Shown here one piece after another: positions 8,218-17,490 of a stretch of 64,000 nucleotides of DNA (its first letter is position 1; the number at the start of each line of letters is the position of its first letter). The translations under genes and the position numbers were made by a program. The notes under the pieces were generated by a model that was given only the letters and a program-made list of their open reading frames with translations, did no database searches and had not been told where the DNA came from. This DNA is from Stutzerimonas stutzeri (lineage in GTDB: Bacteria; Pseudomonadota; Gammaproteobacteria; Pseudomonadales; Pseudomonadaceae). The stretch lies in NCBI GenBank assembly GCA_002339675.1, contig DDKB01000017.1:62001-126000 (forward strand). Reading direction: 5' to 3'.

Positions 8218-9213
8218 TCAACGCAGCCCGGCGAGAATTTCGAAGGCGTGGTGTCGGTCGCCGCTGTCGTAGAAGTCGCAGGTGAAGATCAGCTCATCGG
8301 CGCCGGTCTGCTCGAGCAAGACGTCCAGCCGCGCGCGGATCTTTTCCGGACCGCCGATCAGGGCCATGCCGAGGAAGCTGCCGACCGCATCTTGCTCGTG
8401 CGGCAGCCACTTGCCCTGCATGCTGCGCACTGGCGGCACCAGCACCAGGCTCTGGCCGCGGATCAGCGCCAGGATGCGCTGGTAGGCGGTGGTCGCCAGG
8501 AATTCGGCCTGTTCGTCCGTATCGGCGGTCATCAGCGGCACGCCGAGCATGACGTACGGCTTGTCCAGCACCTCGGAGGGGCGGAAGTTCTCCCGATACA
8601 GGCGGATGGCCTCGTGCATGTAGCGCGGCGCGAAGTGTGAGGCGAAGGCATACGGAAGGCCCTTGGCCGCGGCCAGTTGGGCGCTGAACAGGCTGGAGCC
8701 GAGCAACCAGATCGGCAGCTGACTGCCCATGCCGGGCATGGCGATGACACGCTGGTTGGGCTGGCGCGGGCCGAGCAGCCGCTGCAGTTCCTCGACGTCC
8801 GCCGGGAAATCGTCAGCGCTGCCCATTCGGTCACGGCGCAGCGCATGCGCGGTGAACTGGTCGGCGCCCGGCGCCCGGCCCAGCCCCAGGTCGATCCGGC
8901 CCGGATAGAGCGATTCCAGCGTGCCGAACTGCTCGGCGACCACCAGCGGCGCGTGGTTGGGCAGCATCACCCCGCCGGCGCCCAGGCGGATGCGCGAGGT
9001 GCCGGCGGCCAAATAGCCGATGAGCACAGCGGTCGCTGCACTGGCGATGCCGTCCATGTTGTGGTGCTCGGCTACCCAGAATCGCTGGAAGCCGAGCTTT
9101 TCGACGTGCTGCGCCAGGGCCAGGGAGTTGCGCAGGGCGAGCCCGGCGTCGCCGTCATCGCGGATCGGCGCCAGGTCGAGTGTGGAAAAGCGGGTGTGTT
9201 CGATACGGGACAT
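8218..9213 (-). CDS. LLM-class flavin-dependent oxidoreductase
   Basis: A 331-residue luciferase-like monooxygenase (PF00296). Family landmarks are the HVEKLGFQRFWVAEHHNM segment near residue 40, the RIRLGAGGVMLPNHAPLVVAEQFGTLESLYPGRIDLGLGRAPG core, and the C-terminal ALIGGPEKIRARLDVLLEQTGADELI block. It resembles the E. coli YhbW group, which has no known substrate. It should be a soluble FMN enzyme that depends on reduced flavin supplied elsewhere. It appears monocistronic; the two lipoprotein genes upstream on the same strand are 40 or more bases away. Substrate not predictable. Confidence 0.87.
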   Translation of the reverse strand: MSRIEHTRFSTLDLAPIRDDGDAGLALRNSLALAQHVEKLGFQRFWVAEHHNMDGIASAATAVLIGYLAAGTSRIRLGAGGVMLPNHAPLVVAEQFGTLESLYPGRIDLGLGRAPGADQFTAHALRRDRMGSADDFPADVEELQRLLGPRQPNQRVIAMPGMGSQLPIWLLGSSLFSAQLAAAKGLPYAFASHFAPRYMHEAIRLYRENFRPSEVLDKPYVMLGVPLMTADTDEQAEFLATTAYQRILALIRGQSLVLVPPVRSMQGKWLPHEQDAVGSFLGMALIGGPEKIRARLDVLLEQTGADELIFTCDFYDSGDRHHAFEILAGLR

Positions 9214-9254
9214 CGTCTACCTCAATTCTGACGGGCACTGCTGGCGGCATTGGC

Positions 9255-9665
9255 TCAGTAGCAGTGCTCGGCCTCGGCGCGGGCCACCACCGTGCCCTTG
9301 GCGTCGCGCAGCCAGCCTTGCGGGGTGAAGCCCAGCGAACGGGCCTGGAACAGGTAGCGCTGGCCGGCCTGGAAATCGTCGTAGCGGATCACCATGGTGC
9401 AGCGCAGGTAATTGGTTTCGCCGAAATCGCCAAAGCCGCCACTGCTGATTTCGAATTCGTAGCGCGCTTCGAGTTCATGGGCGCCGGGGCTGACCTGGAA
9501 AAAGCGACCGTCGGGCGTGCGTTGGCCGTCCAGCCGGTCGGACATGAAGGTGTCGATGCCGGAGGCGCTGAGGTCGACCCAGGCCATCTCGGGAGCCGGT
9601 GCCGGCAGCGGACCGGCGCAGCCGGCCAGGCCGAGCGCCAGTAACAGGGGAAAGCGCACGCGCAT
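9255..9665 (-). CDS. small lipoprotein, paralogue of the next gene
   Basis: A 136-residue predicted lipoprotein: MRVRFPLLLALGLAGCAG has a signal sequence ending in the lipobox LAGC. The GGAGG ribosome site is separated by 6 bases from this ATG and by none from the in-frame ATG two codons earlier, so 9665 is chosen. The mature part contains WVDLSA, a FFQVSPGAHELEARYEFE strand and YDDFQAGQRYLFQARSLGFTPQGWLRD, which align with the neighbouring lipoprotein (WIELAP, YFQVTPGSHQLGMRYRFE, YDGFDAGARYRLVAGGYGFRPWARLYD). The two are tandem duplicates about 110 bases apart. I do not recognise a function; the fold looks like an all-beta periplasmic domain. Confidence 0.75.
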   Translation of the reverse strand: MRVRFPLLLALGLAGCAGPLPAPAPEMAWVDLSASGIDTFMSDRLDGQRTPDGRFFQVSPGAHELEARYEFEISSGGFGDFGETNYLRCTMVIRYDDFQAGQRYLFQARSLGFTPQGWLRDAKGTVVARAEAEHCY

Positions 9666-9775
9666 GATCATCCTCCAGAACCGGCGGGGCCAGCGTCGCG
9701 CTGTGACGGTCAGCCGACGAGCCTGAGCCAGAATCGGTGCTTTTTCAACTGCGCCGAGGTGCGCGGCGGCTGTGG

Positions 9776-10201
9776 TCAGCGGGTCGCGACACCGCCGCAG
9801 CCGCGCTCGCTGGCGCGCGCCAGCAGCTGGTCGTTCTCGTCGTACAGCCGCGCCCAGGGGCGAAACCCGTAGCCGCCGGCCACCAGCCGATAGCGCGCGC
9901 CGGCGTCGAAGCCGTCATAGCTCAAGGTCAGCCGACAGTCGCGCGCCAGGGCCTCGCTGTGGCGGCCGACGTCCGCCGGGCCGACCTCGAAACGGTAGCG
10001 CATGCCCAGCTGATGGCTGCCGGGCGTGACCTGGAAGTAGCGAGGATCCTCCAGCGGCCGCTCGTCCACCGCCACCGCTTTCAGTTCGGTTTCATCCCGG
10101 GGCGCCAGTTCGATCCAGGCCTGGTTCGGGTCCGGCCGCGGCATCCAGAGGGCGCAGCCACTGAGGGTGGTCAGCGCGAGGACAGCAATCAGGGTTCGCA
10201 T
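9776..10201 (-). CDS. small lipoprotein, paralogue of the previous gene
   Basis: A 141-residue predicted lipoprotein: MRTLIAVLALTTLSGCALW carries the lipobox LSGC. GGAGA lies about 5 bases before ATG 10201; the longer open frame upstream is not coding-like. It shares the PGSHQLGMRYRFE and YDGFDAGARYRL blocks with the gene at 9255-9665, which marks them as a duplicated pair, probably anchored to the inner leaflet of the outer membrane. The C-terminal ASERGCGG retains a second Cys, as the partner does (EAEHCY), so a conserved disulphide with the internal Cys (ARDCRL / YLRC) is possible. Function unknown. Confidence 0.75.
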   Translation of the reverse strand: MRTLIAVLALTTLSGCALWMPRPDPNQAWIELAPRDETELKAVAVDERPLEDPRYFQVTPGSHQLGMRYRFEVGPADVGRHSEALARDCRLTLSYDGFDAGARYRLVAGGYGFRPWARLYDENDQLLARASERGCGGVATR

Positions 10202-10313
10202 GAGAAGTCTCCGACCGCGGCTGGGGCGGCCTGGCTGCACGAGGTTGGGTGGGCTTCGATGTCGTTGTAGGCTCAGCAGTCCGGCCCTCGAGGTCCCGTT
10301 TGCGAGCAGGCGC

Positions 10314-11378
10314 TTGTCTATTTCGACGCTGAAAACCGCCCTTGTCGACAACCGCAGGTTGCGCTGGGTTCCCCTGTTTTTGACCGTTGGTCTGAGCGGC
10401 TGCAGCAGCTACTACGGTCAGCTGGCCGCGGGGCAACTGGCGTTGCTGCGCCAGCGCGAGCCCATCGTGGCGTTGGTCGCCGACCCGGCCACCGATGCGC
10501 ACTTGCGCCAACGACTGGCCCAGGCGCTGCAGGCCAGAGGCTTCGCCAGCCGCACGCTGGGGCTGCCGGACAACGGCAGCTATCGGGTCTACGCCGACAT
10601 CCAGCGGCCCTTCGTGGTGTGGAACCTGTTCGCCACGCAGGAGTTTTCCGTCGCACCGCTGCAGCACTGTTTTCCGATCGCCGGTTGCGTGGCCTACCGT
10701 GGTTATTTCCAGCCGGCCCGTGCGCGCGGCGCAGCGGCGCTGTTCGACACCAGGGGTTACGACACCGCGGTAGCAGGCGTGCAGGCCTATTCGACGCTCG
10801 GCTGGTTCGACGATCCCCTGCTCAGCTCGATGCTGCGCTGGGACGACGAGCGCCTGGCCGGGCTGATCTTCCACGAGCTGGCGCACCAGCGCCTCTACGT
10901 GGCGGGCGACACCGCGTTCAACGAGTCCTACGCGTCCTTTGTCGAGCGCGAGGGGCTGCGCCAGTGGCGGGCCAGCCGCGGTCTGCCGCCGGCGAGCGAG
11001 GCGGCGCGCAAGCAGTACGCCGACCTCAGCGAACTGGTGCTGACGACCCGCGACCGCCTGGCTGCACTCTATGCGTCCGACCTGAGCGCACCGGCGATGC
11101 GTGCGGCCAAGCGTGACGAGTTCATGCGCATGCGCCAGGCCTATCGCCGGCTACGCGACGGGCCCTGGCAGGGCGATGACCGTTTCGATCGGTGGATGGC
11201 GCAGCCGCTGAACAACGCCAGCCTGGTGCCGTTCGGCCTCTACGACCGCTGGGTGCCGGCGTTCGCGGCCCTGTTCGAGCAGGCCGGCGGCGATTGGCAG
11301 CGCTTCCATGCTCGGGTCGAAGCGCTGGGGCGGCTGCCACCCGACGAACGGACAAAGCGCCTGGCGGCGTTTCGCTGA
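10314..11378 (+). CDS. predicted aminopeptidase, lipoprotein (COG4324-like)
   Basis: About 354 residues if translation starts at TTG 10314 (AGCAGG a few bases before). That start leaves a hydrophobic stretch RWVPLFLTVGLSGCSS with lipobox LSGC; the ATGs further upstream lie in the promoter region of the divergent lipoprotein gene. The catalytic-looking motif is LIFHELAHQRLYVAGDTAFNESYASFVEREG: an HExxH zinc site with a distal Glu, as in the predicted aminopeptidase family PF10023. It should therefore be a membrane-anchored periplasmic zinc peptidase. Its substrate is unknown. It is divergent from the two lipoprotein genes, and both directions would share the 110-base spacer. Confidence 0.78.
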   Translation: MSISTLKTALVDNRRLRWVPLFLTVGLSGCSSYYGQLAAGQLALLRQREPIVALVADPATDAHLRQRLAQALQARGFASRTLGLPDNGSYRVYADIQRPFVVWNLFATQEFSVAPLQHCFPIAGCVAYRGYFQPARARGAAALFDTRGYDTAVAGVQAYSTLGWFDDPLLSSMLRWDDERLAGLIFHELAHQRLYVAGDTAFNESYASFVEREGLRQWRASRGLPPASEAARKQYADLSELVLTTRDRLAALYASDLSAPAMRAAKRDEFMRMRQAYRRLRDGPWQGDDRFDRWMAQPLNNASLVPFGLYDRWVPAFAALFEQAGGDWQRFHARVEALGRLPPDERTKRLAAFR

Positions 11379-11815
11379 CGCCACCGCCGCTACGCTTGAG
11401 GGCGCGCTCTGCCTGACGCTGCGACGGTTTCCCATATTGCCCGCGGCTTGCCTGCGCCAGGCGTGCGGGCTGCCACTGGTCGCCCGCCAGCGCGACCGGT
11501 CGGTCAGCGCGGAATTCCTGCACGCCTGCCTTCGTCCATTGAACAGACCGCCAGCGCCGGCGCGGGCCAGACCCGCCGTTGACGGTGGCTGTGCGGACGG
11601 AATACCGCGTGCGCTTCATCCTTTTGGCGTGCCTTCGGGCACGCTTTTTTTTTGCCCAATGATTGGGGTGCGATCGTTAGGCAGAGTCCGGCTGCGGCGG
11701 TCAGGTCGGGTGCGCTTCTAGTCGTTTATCGGCCACCCGTCGGCCGTTGCCGCAAATTACCTGTCGGGCTGAAGCGGAGGTTGGCTTTCTCCAATGCGCA
11801 CCGCTACGACTAAGC
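11379..11815. other. spacer with an orphan terminator
   Basis: This stretch between the aminopeptidase gene and the end of hsdR has no convincing protein frame. It holds a strong intrinsic terminator (listed separately) lying about 250 bases past the last plus-strand stop, which is further than a simple gene-end terminator would need to be. Beyond the terminator, up to 11815, I see nothing. Confidence 0.6.
11627..11653 (+). terminator. Rho-independent terminator
   Basis: Stem GCGTGCC paired with GGCACGC around a TTCG tetraloop, followed by nine T. This is a textbook intrinsic terminator for plus-strand transcription. It could end the aminopeptidase transcript 250 bases downstream of its stop, or end a small RNA encoded in 11379-11626. 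Confidence 0.9.
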
Positions 11816-14800
11816 TCACGCCGCCGCTGCGCCGCGGTTGATCTCTTCGATCACCGCTACGATGGCGTCCGCGTCCCCATCGCCAAAGGCCCCGTCCAGC
11901 CCCTCGTGGTGCACGGAAGTGAATGGCGGCTCGTACAGCTGCCCGGGTTCGATGGTGCCGTGCCGCGTCAGGCGCTCGATGATCATCTCGACGAAGCGGA
12001 TCTGCTGGCTGTTGTAACGACTGCCGTCGAGGAAGCGCGCGAATGCCTCAAATGCGGCGTTGCGATCCAGCCCCACCAGGGAGCGGATGAATAGCGGCAG
12101 CGGCTTTTCATTGCCGTAGCACTCGACGAAGCGTTCCCGGCTCTCCACCGGCTCGGATTGATAGACGAAACGCTCCAGTTCTTCGAAGTCCACGGGCGTC
12201 AGCGGGCGGTTGTGTTTGAGCTTGGCGATGGCAACGTGGTTTTCGTTGGCGCGAATGTAGGCCTCGACCTTCTTGCGGTACTGCGCCAGGTTGATGCCGG
12301 TGCTGAAGTCCTTGAGCACCACCTCGGTGGCTTCGCCTATCTGGTCGGTCAGCAAGGTGTAGACCGGGTTGAAGGGCTTGCGCTCGATCAGCTGGATCAG
12401 GCCGCGCAGCTTGCGGCGTACCCGTTCGATCATCGGCAGGGTAATGTCCTGCCAATAGTCCTCGGTTTGCACGTCCTGTATGAGTGCAAGTTCCGCGCGC
12501 ACCGCCGGAATGCTTTCCAGCAGCTCCAGTTGGCTGGCCAGCTCGCGGATGCGGTCGCGGTAGGCGACGAAGTCATTGCTGGCGCGCAACACGGCCAGTT
12601 GCAGGTTGGTACAGAGAAGGTCGAACAGCCGGGCGGTGATGTGCTCGGCCTCGCGCTCGCTGGGCAGACCTGCCACATGCGCACGCAGGTCGCCCAGCGC
12701 CGCATCGTCCAGCTCGTTCCAGACACCGCGGTCGGCGTAGCGCACCACATGCTCGCGCTCGGTGCGGACGATGAAATTGTCCAGGTTCATTGCCGCGACC
12801 TCACCGTGCAGCTCGTCCGTCACGCCATGGCGCAGGCCCGCGAGCTGGTCGTAGCCACCGATGGTTTCGGCGACATCATCCGGCACACGGGTGTCTTTGC
12901 CCGAGAGCAGCGAGAGCAGGTCCAGCCGCGCCTTGAACAGGCGCTTGCCCACCGGCTCGGCGACGCTACCCAGCGCGCCCTTGGGGTGCTCGTTGAAGTA
13001 TTCGAAGTTGCCGCAGAGGTCGAAGATGTAGAACTCGCTCTTGTCCATGCCCGGCGCGAAGAGGTCGGGGCACAACCGAGTGCCGCGCCCGATCATCTGC
13101 AAAAACTTCACCTTCGAGCGCACCGCCTTGAAGAACACCAGGTTGAGTACCTGCGGCACGTCGATGCCGGTGTCGAGCATGTCCACGGAAATGGCGATCT
13201 GTGGCAGCTTGTTCTGCTTGCTGCCGAAGTCGTCGATCAGGCTGTGCGTACTTCACCGCGTGGGTGATCACCCGGGCGAACTCGCCCTTGTAATGCGGAT
13301 AGTTGTGGTCGAAGCGGCGGGCGATGAACTCGGCATGCTTCTGGTTGACGGCGAAAATGATGGTCTTGCCCAGCTTGTCGCCGCCTTCCACCTTCAGGCC
13401 GTGCTGCATGAGGTGCTGCAGCATCAGGTCCACGGTGTGCTCGTTGAACAACTGCTTGTTCACCTCGGCGGCCAGCACCTCGGTGGGTGCATCGCCATCC
13501 TCGGCGCGGTCGCCCCAGTCCAGCGACTCCCAATGCTCCTTTTCCTCTTCGGTGAGCTGGTCGTAGCGGATGCCCTCGCGCACGAACCTGATCGGCACCG
13601 ACTGCGCCTTCGGCGGCACCAGGTAGTTGGCGGCAACCGCCTCGTCGAGGCTATAGGCATCGGTCGGCACGCCCGTTTCGAGCCCGAACAGGTGGTAGGT
13701 GTCACGATCCACCTCGTCCCGCGGCGTGGCGGTCAGGCCCACCAGATAACTGTCGAAGTAGCGGAAGATCGCCCCGTACTTCTGGTACACGCTGCGGTGG
13801 GCCTCGTCGATGATCACCAGATCGAAATGGCCGATGCCATAGCGACGCTGCTCGCCGTCCATCTCGTCGATCAGGCCCATCATGGTGGGGTAGGTCGAAA
13901 GGTAGACGCGGCCCTGGCCGTTCTTTTCCGTCACCAGGTTGACCGGGCTGGAGTCCGGCAGATAAGCCTTGAAGGCGCCGACGGCCTGGTTGACCAGCGC
14001 CACGCGGTCGGCCAGAAACAGCACCCGCTTGGCCCAGTTGGCGCGCATCAGCAGCTCCACCAAGGCAATGGCCGTGCGGGTCTTGCCGGTACCGGTGGCC
14101 ATGGTCAGCAGGCCGGCGCGCCGACCCTGGCTGAACGCCTCGGTCATGGCGCGAATGGCACGCTGCTGGTACGAGCGCCCGGCGATGTCCGGGTTGACCG
14201 GCAGGCGGCTCAGGTCGCCTTGCAGCTGGCGTCGCTGTACCGCCAGTTCCAGCTCCTCACGGGTATAGAAGCCTTGCACCTCGCGGGGTGGCGCACGGCG
14301 GTCGTCCCACAGCCAGGTGTGGTTGCCGTTGGAATAGAAAATCAGCGGCCGCTGGCCCTTCTCGGCCTCCAGGCAGTCGGCATAGAGTTTGGCCTGCTGC
14401 CGACCGATATCGGCGTCCTTCAGGCTGCGTTTGGCTTCCACCACGGCCAGCGGCTTGCCATCGGCGCCCCACAACACATAGTCGGCAAAGCCTTCTTCCT
14501 TGCTGTTGGGCATGCCCTTGAGCGGCACCTCGACGGACAGGCTCTTGCCCGCTACCCAGCCGGCTTCGCGTAACAGCACGTCGATGAAGAAGCGGCGCGT
14601 GTCAGCTTCGTCGTAGTCGTGGGTATCGGGCACCGCGATATTGGCCGACTTGGCCTTGGCCAGTTCGGCCCGCTTGGCCGCCAGTTCGGCGTCCAGCTGC
14701 GCCAGCAACGCTTCGCGCTCGGCCAGGGTCGCGGCCTGCTCGGCGATGGCTGCCTCACGCTTCTCCAGTTCGGCGTGCTGGTCCTTGAGCTGTTGCTGGA

Positions 14801-15293
14801 AGCGCTCTTCCTGCTTCTTCAGCTCGGTACGGGTGAAGGCGGCAGCGTCGCTGGTGCTCACCAGCTGCGGTACGCGCTTCTCTTCGAAGCTGGCAGCGAT
14901 GCTCTTGGGGTCGCTGCTGCGGGTGTAGGTGCGTGCCAGCCAGAACAGCACATGGAACAACTCGCGCAGCAGCTTCATCGAGTCACTAAACCCGACCGCG
15001 CCGTTGCCATGCACCGCCTGGTTTCCCATGCGCTGGATCAGGCGCATCTTCTGGTGCACCTGTACCGGCACCAAGGCCTCGAAATCCCGATCCGTCAGCA
15101 GCACGTTGAGGCTGCGGTCATACGGCATGCGCAGGTCGAGGTCGTTCTCGTACAGCCAGTGCACGGCCTGCTCCAAGGCATGGCGGGTGCGCATGCAGCA
15201 GGCACGCGGGTCGGAATAGACCAGTTGCTCGGCCCCTTTCGCCGGTTCGAGCAGGGCTTTGAATTCGGGTTCGAGGAACTGGAAATTGCTCAT
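11816..15293 (-). pseudogene. hsdR: type I restriction subunit R, frameshifted
   Basis: Motor/nuclease subunit of a type I restriction enzyme, broken by a net 2-base deletion at about 13241-13244. The first frame codes about 684 residues: a DUF4145-like N-terminus, an Ala/Glu-rich coiled coil (residues 145-220), the nuclease core with VVEAKRSLKDAD, then helicase motifs ATGTGKT, IIDEAHRS and GLTATP, ending HAVKYAQ. It then runs out of frame. The sequence resumes in the next frame as SLIDDFGSKQNKLPQIAISVDMLDTGIDVPQ and continues with IGRGTRLCPDL and the C-terminal domain for about 475 residues. Restoring two bases (CAG-AGC-CTG) would give one 1159-residue protein of normal family length. AAGGAAG precedes ATG 15293. 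A sequencing error cannot be excluded. Confidence 0.88.
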
Positions 15294-15438
15294 CGTCTTG
15301 TCACTTCCTTTGTACGGCGGGCTTGCGCCTTCTAGCTGCCGAACCTAAGCTCGCGGCAAATGGAGTGGGGGTTCCCGGTCGGCGTCTGGGCCTCGGTGCG
15401 ATCACCGGGGCCTTTCGCTTTTCAGAGGCAAACATGGG

Positions 15439-17490
15439 TCATGCCTGTTCGTCTTCCGTGCTGCGGTATGCCTGCATCTGGTGCGTGGGAGCGGTGGGGA
15501 AGGCCAGGCGCAAACGGCCCGTTTGCACCAGTTGTTTCAGGTGCTGTTGGCGCAGTGCGTTTGGATTGCGCCGCAATAGCTCCGCCAAGCTGGTGCTGGC
15601 GACGTAATGACCTTTGCAAAGCGCCAGGATGACAGCACGTAATTCGTCAGCATCAACTTTTCCCTTGCGTCGAGGGACTTCCGCCAGCGCCTCCAGTTGG
15701 GCTCTGTAGGCGTCATTCAGATGGCTCAACGAATCAATGACGGGCGCATCAAGTAGAGGCGTCAGCCTTCGGCCCGCCTCATCGCGTTCTACCCTCTCTG
15801 ATAATTCGTTGTCGCCAGGCATTTGTGTGGAGCTGCCGGCCAAATGTGTGGAGCTACCGGCCAAATGTGTGGAGCTGCCAGCCAAATATGCGGAGCTACC
15901 ACCTGCCAAATGTGCGGAGCTGCCGTCCAAATCTCCGAAGCGCTCCGGCAAATGTCCGGAGCTGCCAAACACATCTTCCGGCGTTGGCAGCGCAGCGCCG
16001 GGCAGGCAATAGACAGCGCCCCGGCCGGGATTGTGGCTTTCCAGCAACCCGGCGCGCACCAGCCCCTGCAACAGGCGTGACGCTTCCATCGATTGCATCC
16101 CGGTCATTTCCATTATCCGTGCATGGCTGATGGTGCGTTCGGAAGCGGCTGCCGCCAGTGTCAGGCGTTCATCATGGGATAGCTGATCGAAAGCGGGGCC
16201 GAATTGCAGCCGCAGGGCCGCCAGCACCTCGTCCGGCAGCAGATCGACCATACGCAATTCGAGCAATGTCTGGTTATAGGGCTCATTGCGCTCGAAAAGC
16301 GCGGGGGCACGCCAGTGCTGGTCTTTCCAGCCGGCATAGATTTTCGGAATCCCCGAGCCCGCCTGCTCACCGACCCCGACGAAGCGGAACATCTTGTGCA
16401 ATGTGCGGTTGCGGCAGTCGTGTTCGCCGCCGTGAATCGCCACTTCCGGTGGCACGCGCATCAGGCCGGGGTTGCGGAAGCCGAACATGTCAGGCCGCTT
16501 GACCACCAGCACCGAGGCGCGGTCCGAGTAGTCCGCATGCACCAGCACGTTGGCCAACGCTTCGCGCAGTGCCACATGCACAGGCGTCTCGTCCTGCCGT
16601 TCGCCCTTTTCCAGCTTGAACGGCACCTTGAGGTCGGCGGTGAGCTTGAGATAGACCTTGCGGTAGAAGTCGTAGAGGTTGCCGGACCATTTGCCGTCCA
16701 GCGTGACGCGATCGACCCAGCGCAGTTCGGTACGGGCTTCCGGGCGTTCCTGATAGTCCAGCATGTAGTTCGGCAAGGCTTCCTGGATGGTGCTCATCCA
16801 GCCGAACATCAGTAAACCCGCCAACGTCAGCCCTGCCGTATCGGTTTCGCGGTCACGGCGCCAGCCGCCGATCTGGCGCAGAAACTCCTGATCGTCCAGC
16901 GCATTCCAGGGGTGCGCCGGCTCGCGGTTGGCGAACACCTGGCGGTAGGCGCGCAGCGTTTCCTCGCACAGATCGTCGAGGTGATAGCCCTTGAGAATAC
17001 GGTCGTCGCGGCTGTCCTCTACCTGCTCGGCGAGCATCCGCTTGACCTCTTCATCGGGCAGTACCCGGTCGCCTTCATTGAGGCGGCGATAAGTATGGCC
17101 GAAGGGGTTGGGCGTCAGGTGGACCGGCCGCTGCTTGCGGTTGGCGCGGGGGATTTCCACCACCAGCAGGGTGCGCCCTTCCAGCTCGACTTCCTGAACG
17201 GAGGCATCGCTGAGCAGGTTGGCGCTGACCTGCTTGCGGTTGTTCAGGTTGTCGAACAGCTCCTTGCGCACCTTGGCCGGGTTGGCGATGCCCTCCAGGT
17301 GGAACTGCCCCTTCTTCTCCCGCACACCGAGCACCACCACACCGCCGCCGGTATTGGCGAAGGCGCTGTACGTCGGCCAGAAATCTTCCGGCAAGGCGCC
17401 CTTGCCGTCACGACCGGCCGCGAGCTTGCATTCGAGGTCGATGGACTCGCGGAGGAGTTCGAGGTCGGCGGGGGAGTGGAGGTCGATCAT
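15439..17490 (-). CDS. Schlafen/AlbA-type putative DNA-binding ATPase in the RM operon
   Basis: A 683-residue protein with an N-terminal AlbA_2/Schlafen domain (SIDLECKLAAGRDG...FANTGGGVVVLGV, residues 10-140; PF04326) and a central RecG-like HATPase_c_4 region (ALREALANVLVHADYSDR...FRNPGLM, about 290-370), then winged-helix-like segments. Such genes often sit inside type I RM operons and are usually annotated as transcriptional regulators or helicases, with no settled role. ATG 17490 overlaps the hsdS stop (ATGA), so it is translated with hsdS. Near residue 510-560 is a run of GSSTHLA-like heptapeptides encoded by a 21-bp tandem repeat, a linker probably variable in length. An upstream start inside hsdS is rejected. 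Confidence 0.82.
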   Translation of the reverse strand: MIDLHSPADLELLRESIDLECKLAAGRDGKGALPEDFWPTYSAFANTGGGVVVLGVREKKGQFHLEGIANPAKVRKELFDNLNNRKQVSANLLSDASVQEVELEGRTLLVVEIPRANRKQRPVHLTPNPFGHTYRRLNEGDRVLPDEEVKRMLAEQVEDSRDDRILKGYHLDDLCEETLRAYRQVFANREPAHPWNALDDQEFLRQIGGWRRDRETDTAGLTLAGLLMFGWMSTIQEALPNYMLDYQERPEARTELRWVDRVTLDGKWSGNLYDFYRKVYLKLTADLKVPFKLEKGERQDETPVHVALREALANVLVHADYSDRASVLVVKRPDMFGFRNPGLMRVPPEVAIHGGEHDCRNRTLHKMFRFVGVGEQAGSGIPKIYAGWKDQHWRAPALFERNEPYNQTLLELRMVDLLPDEVLAALRLQFGPAFDQLSHDERLTLAAAASERTISHARIMEMTGMQSMEASRLLQGLVRAGLLESHNPGRGAVYCLPGAALPTPEDVFGSSGHLPERFGDLDGSSAHLAGGSSAYLAGSSTHLAGSSTHLAGSSTQMPGDNELSERVERDEAGRRLTPLLDAPVIDSLSHLNDAYRAQLEALAEVPRRKGKVDADELRAVILALCKGHYVASTSLAELLRRNPNALRQQHLKQLVQTGRLRLAFPTAPTHQMQAYRSTEDEQA
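15821..15970. repeat. 21-bp tandem repeat inside a coding region
   Basis: About seven units of the form AAATGTGTGGAGCTnCCnGCC. Units 2 and 3 (15842-15862, 15863-15883) are nearly identical, unit 4 is 24 bases long through an added triplet, and units 1, 6 and 7 are diverged. All are multiples of three, so unit gain or loss leaves the frame intact and changes only the number of A-G-S-S-T-H-L heptapeptides in the encoded linker. Confidence 0.85.

Noticed and set aside
12158..14573. Long plus-strand frames opposite hsdR
   Set aside because: They are shadows of a high-GC gene on the other strand, rich in His, Gln and Arg with no motifs.
15821..15970. CRISPR-like array
   Set aside because: Units are contiguous with no unique spacers, in phase with a coding frame, and multiples of three.
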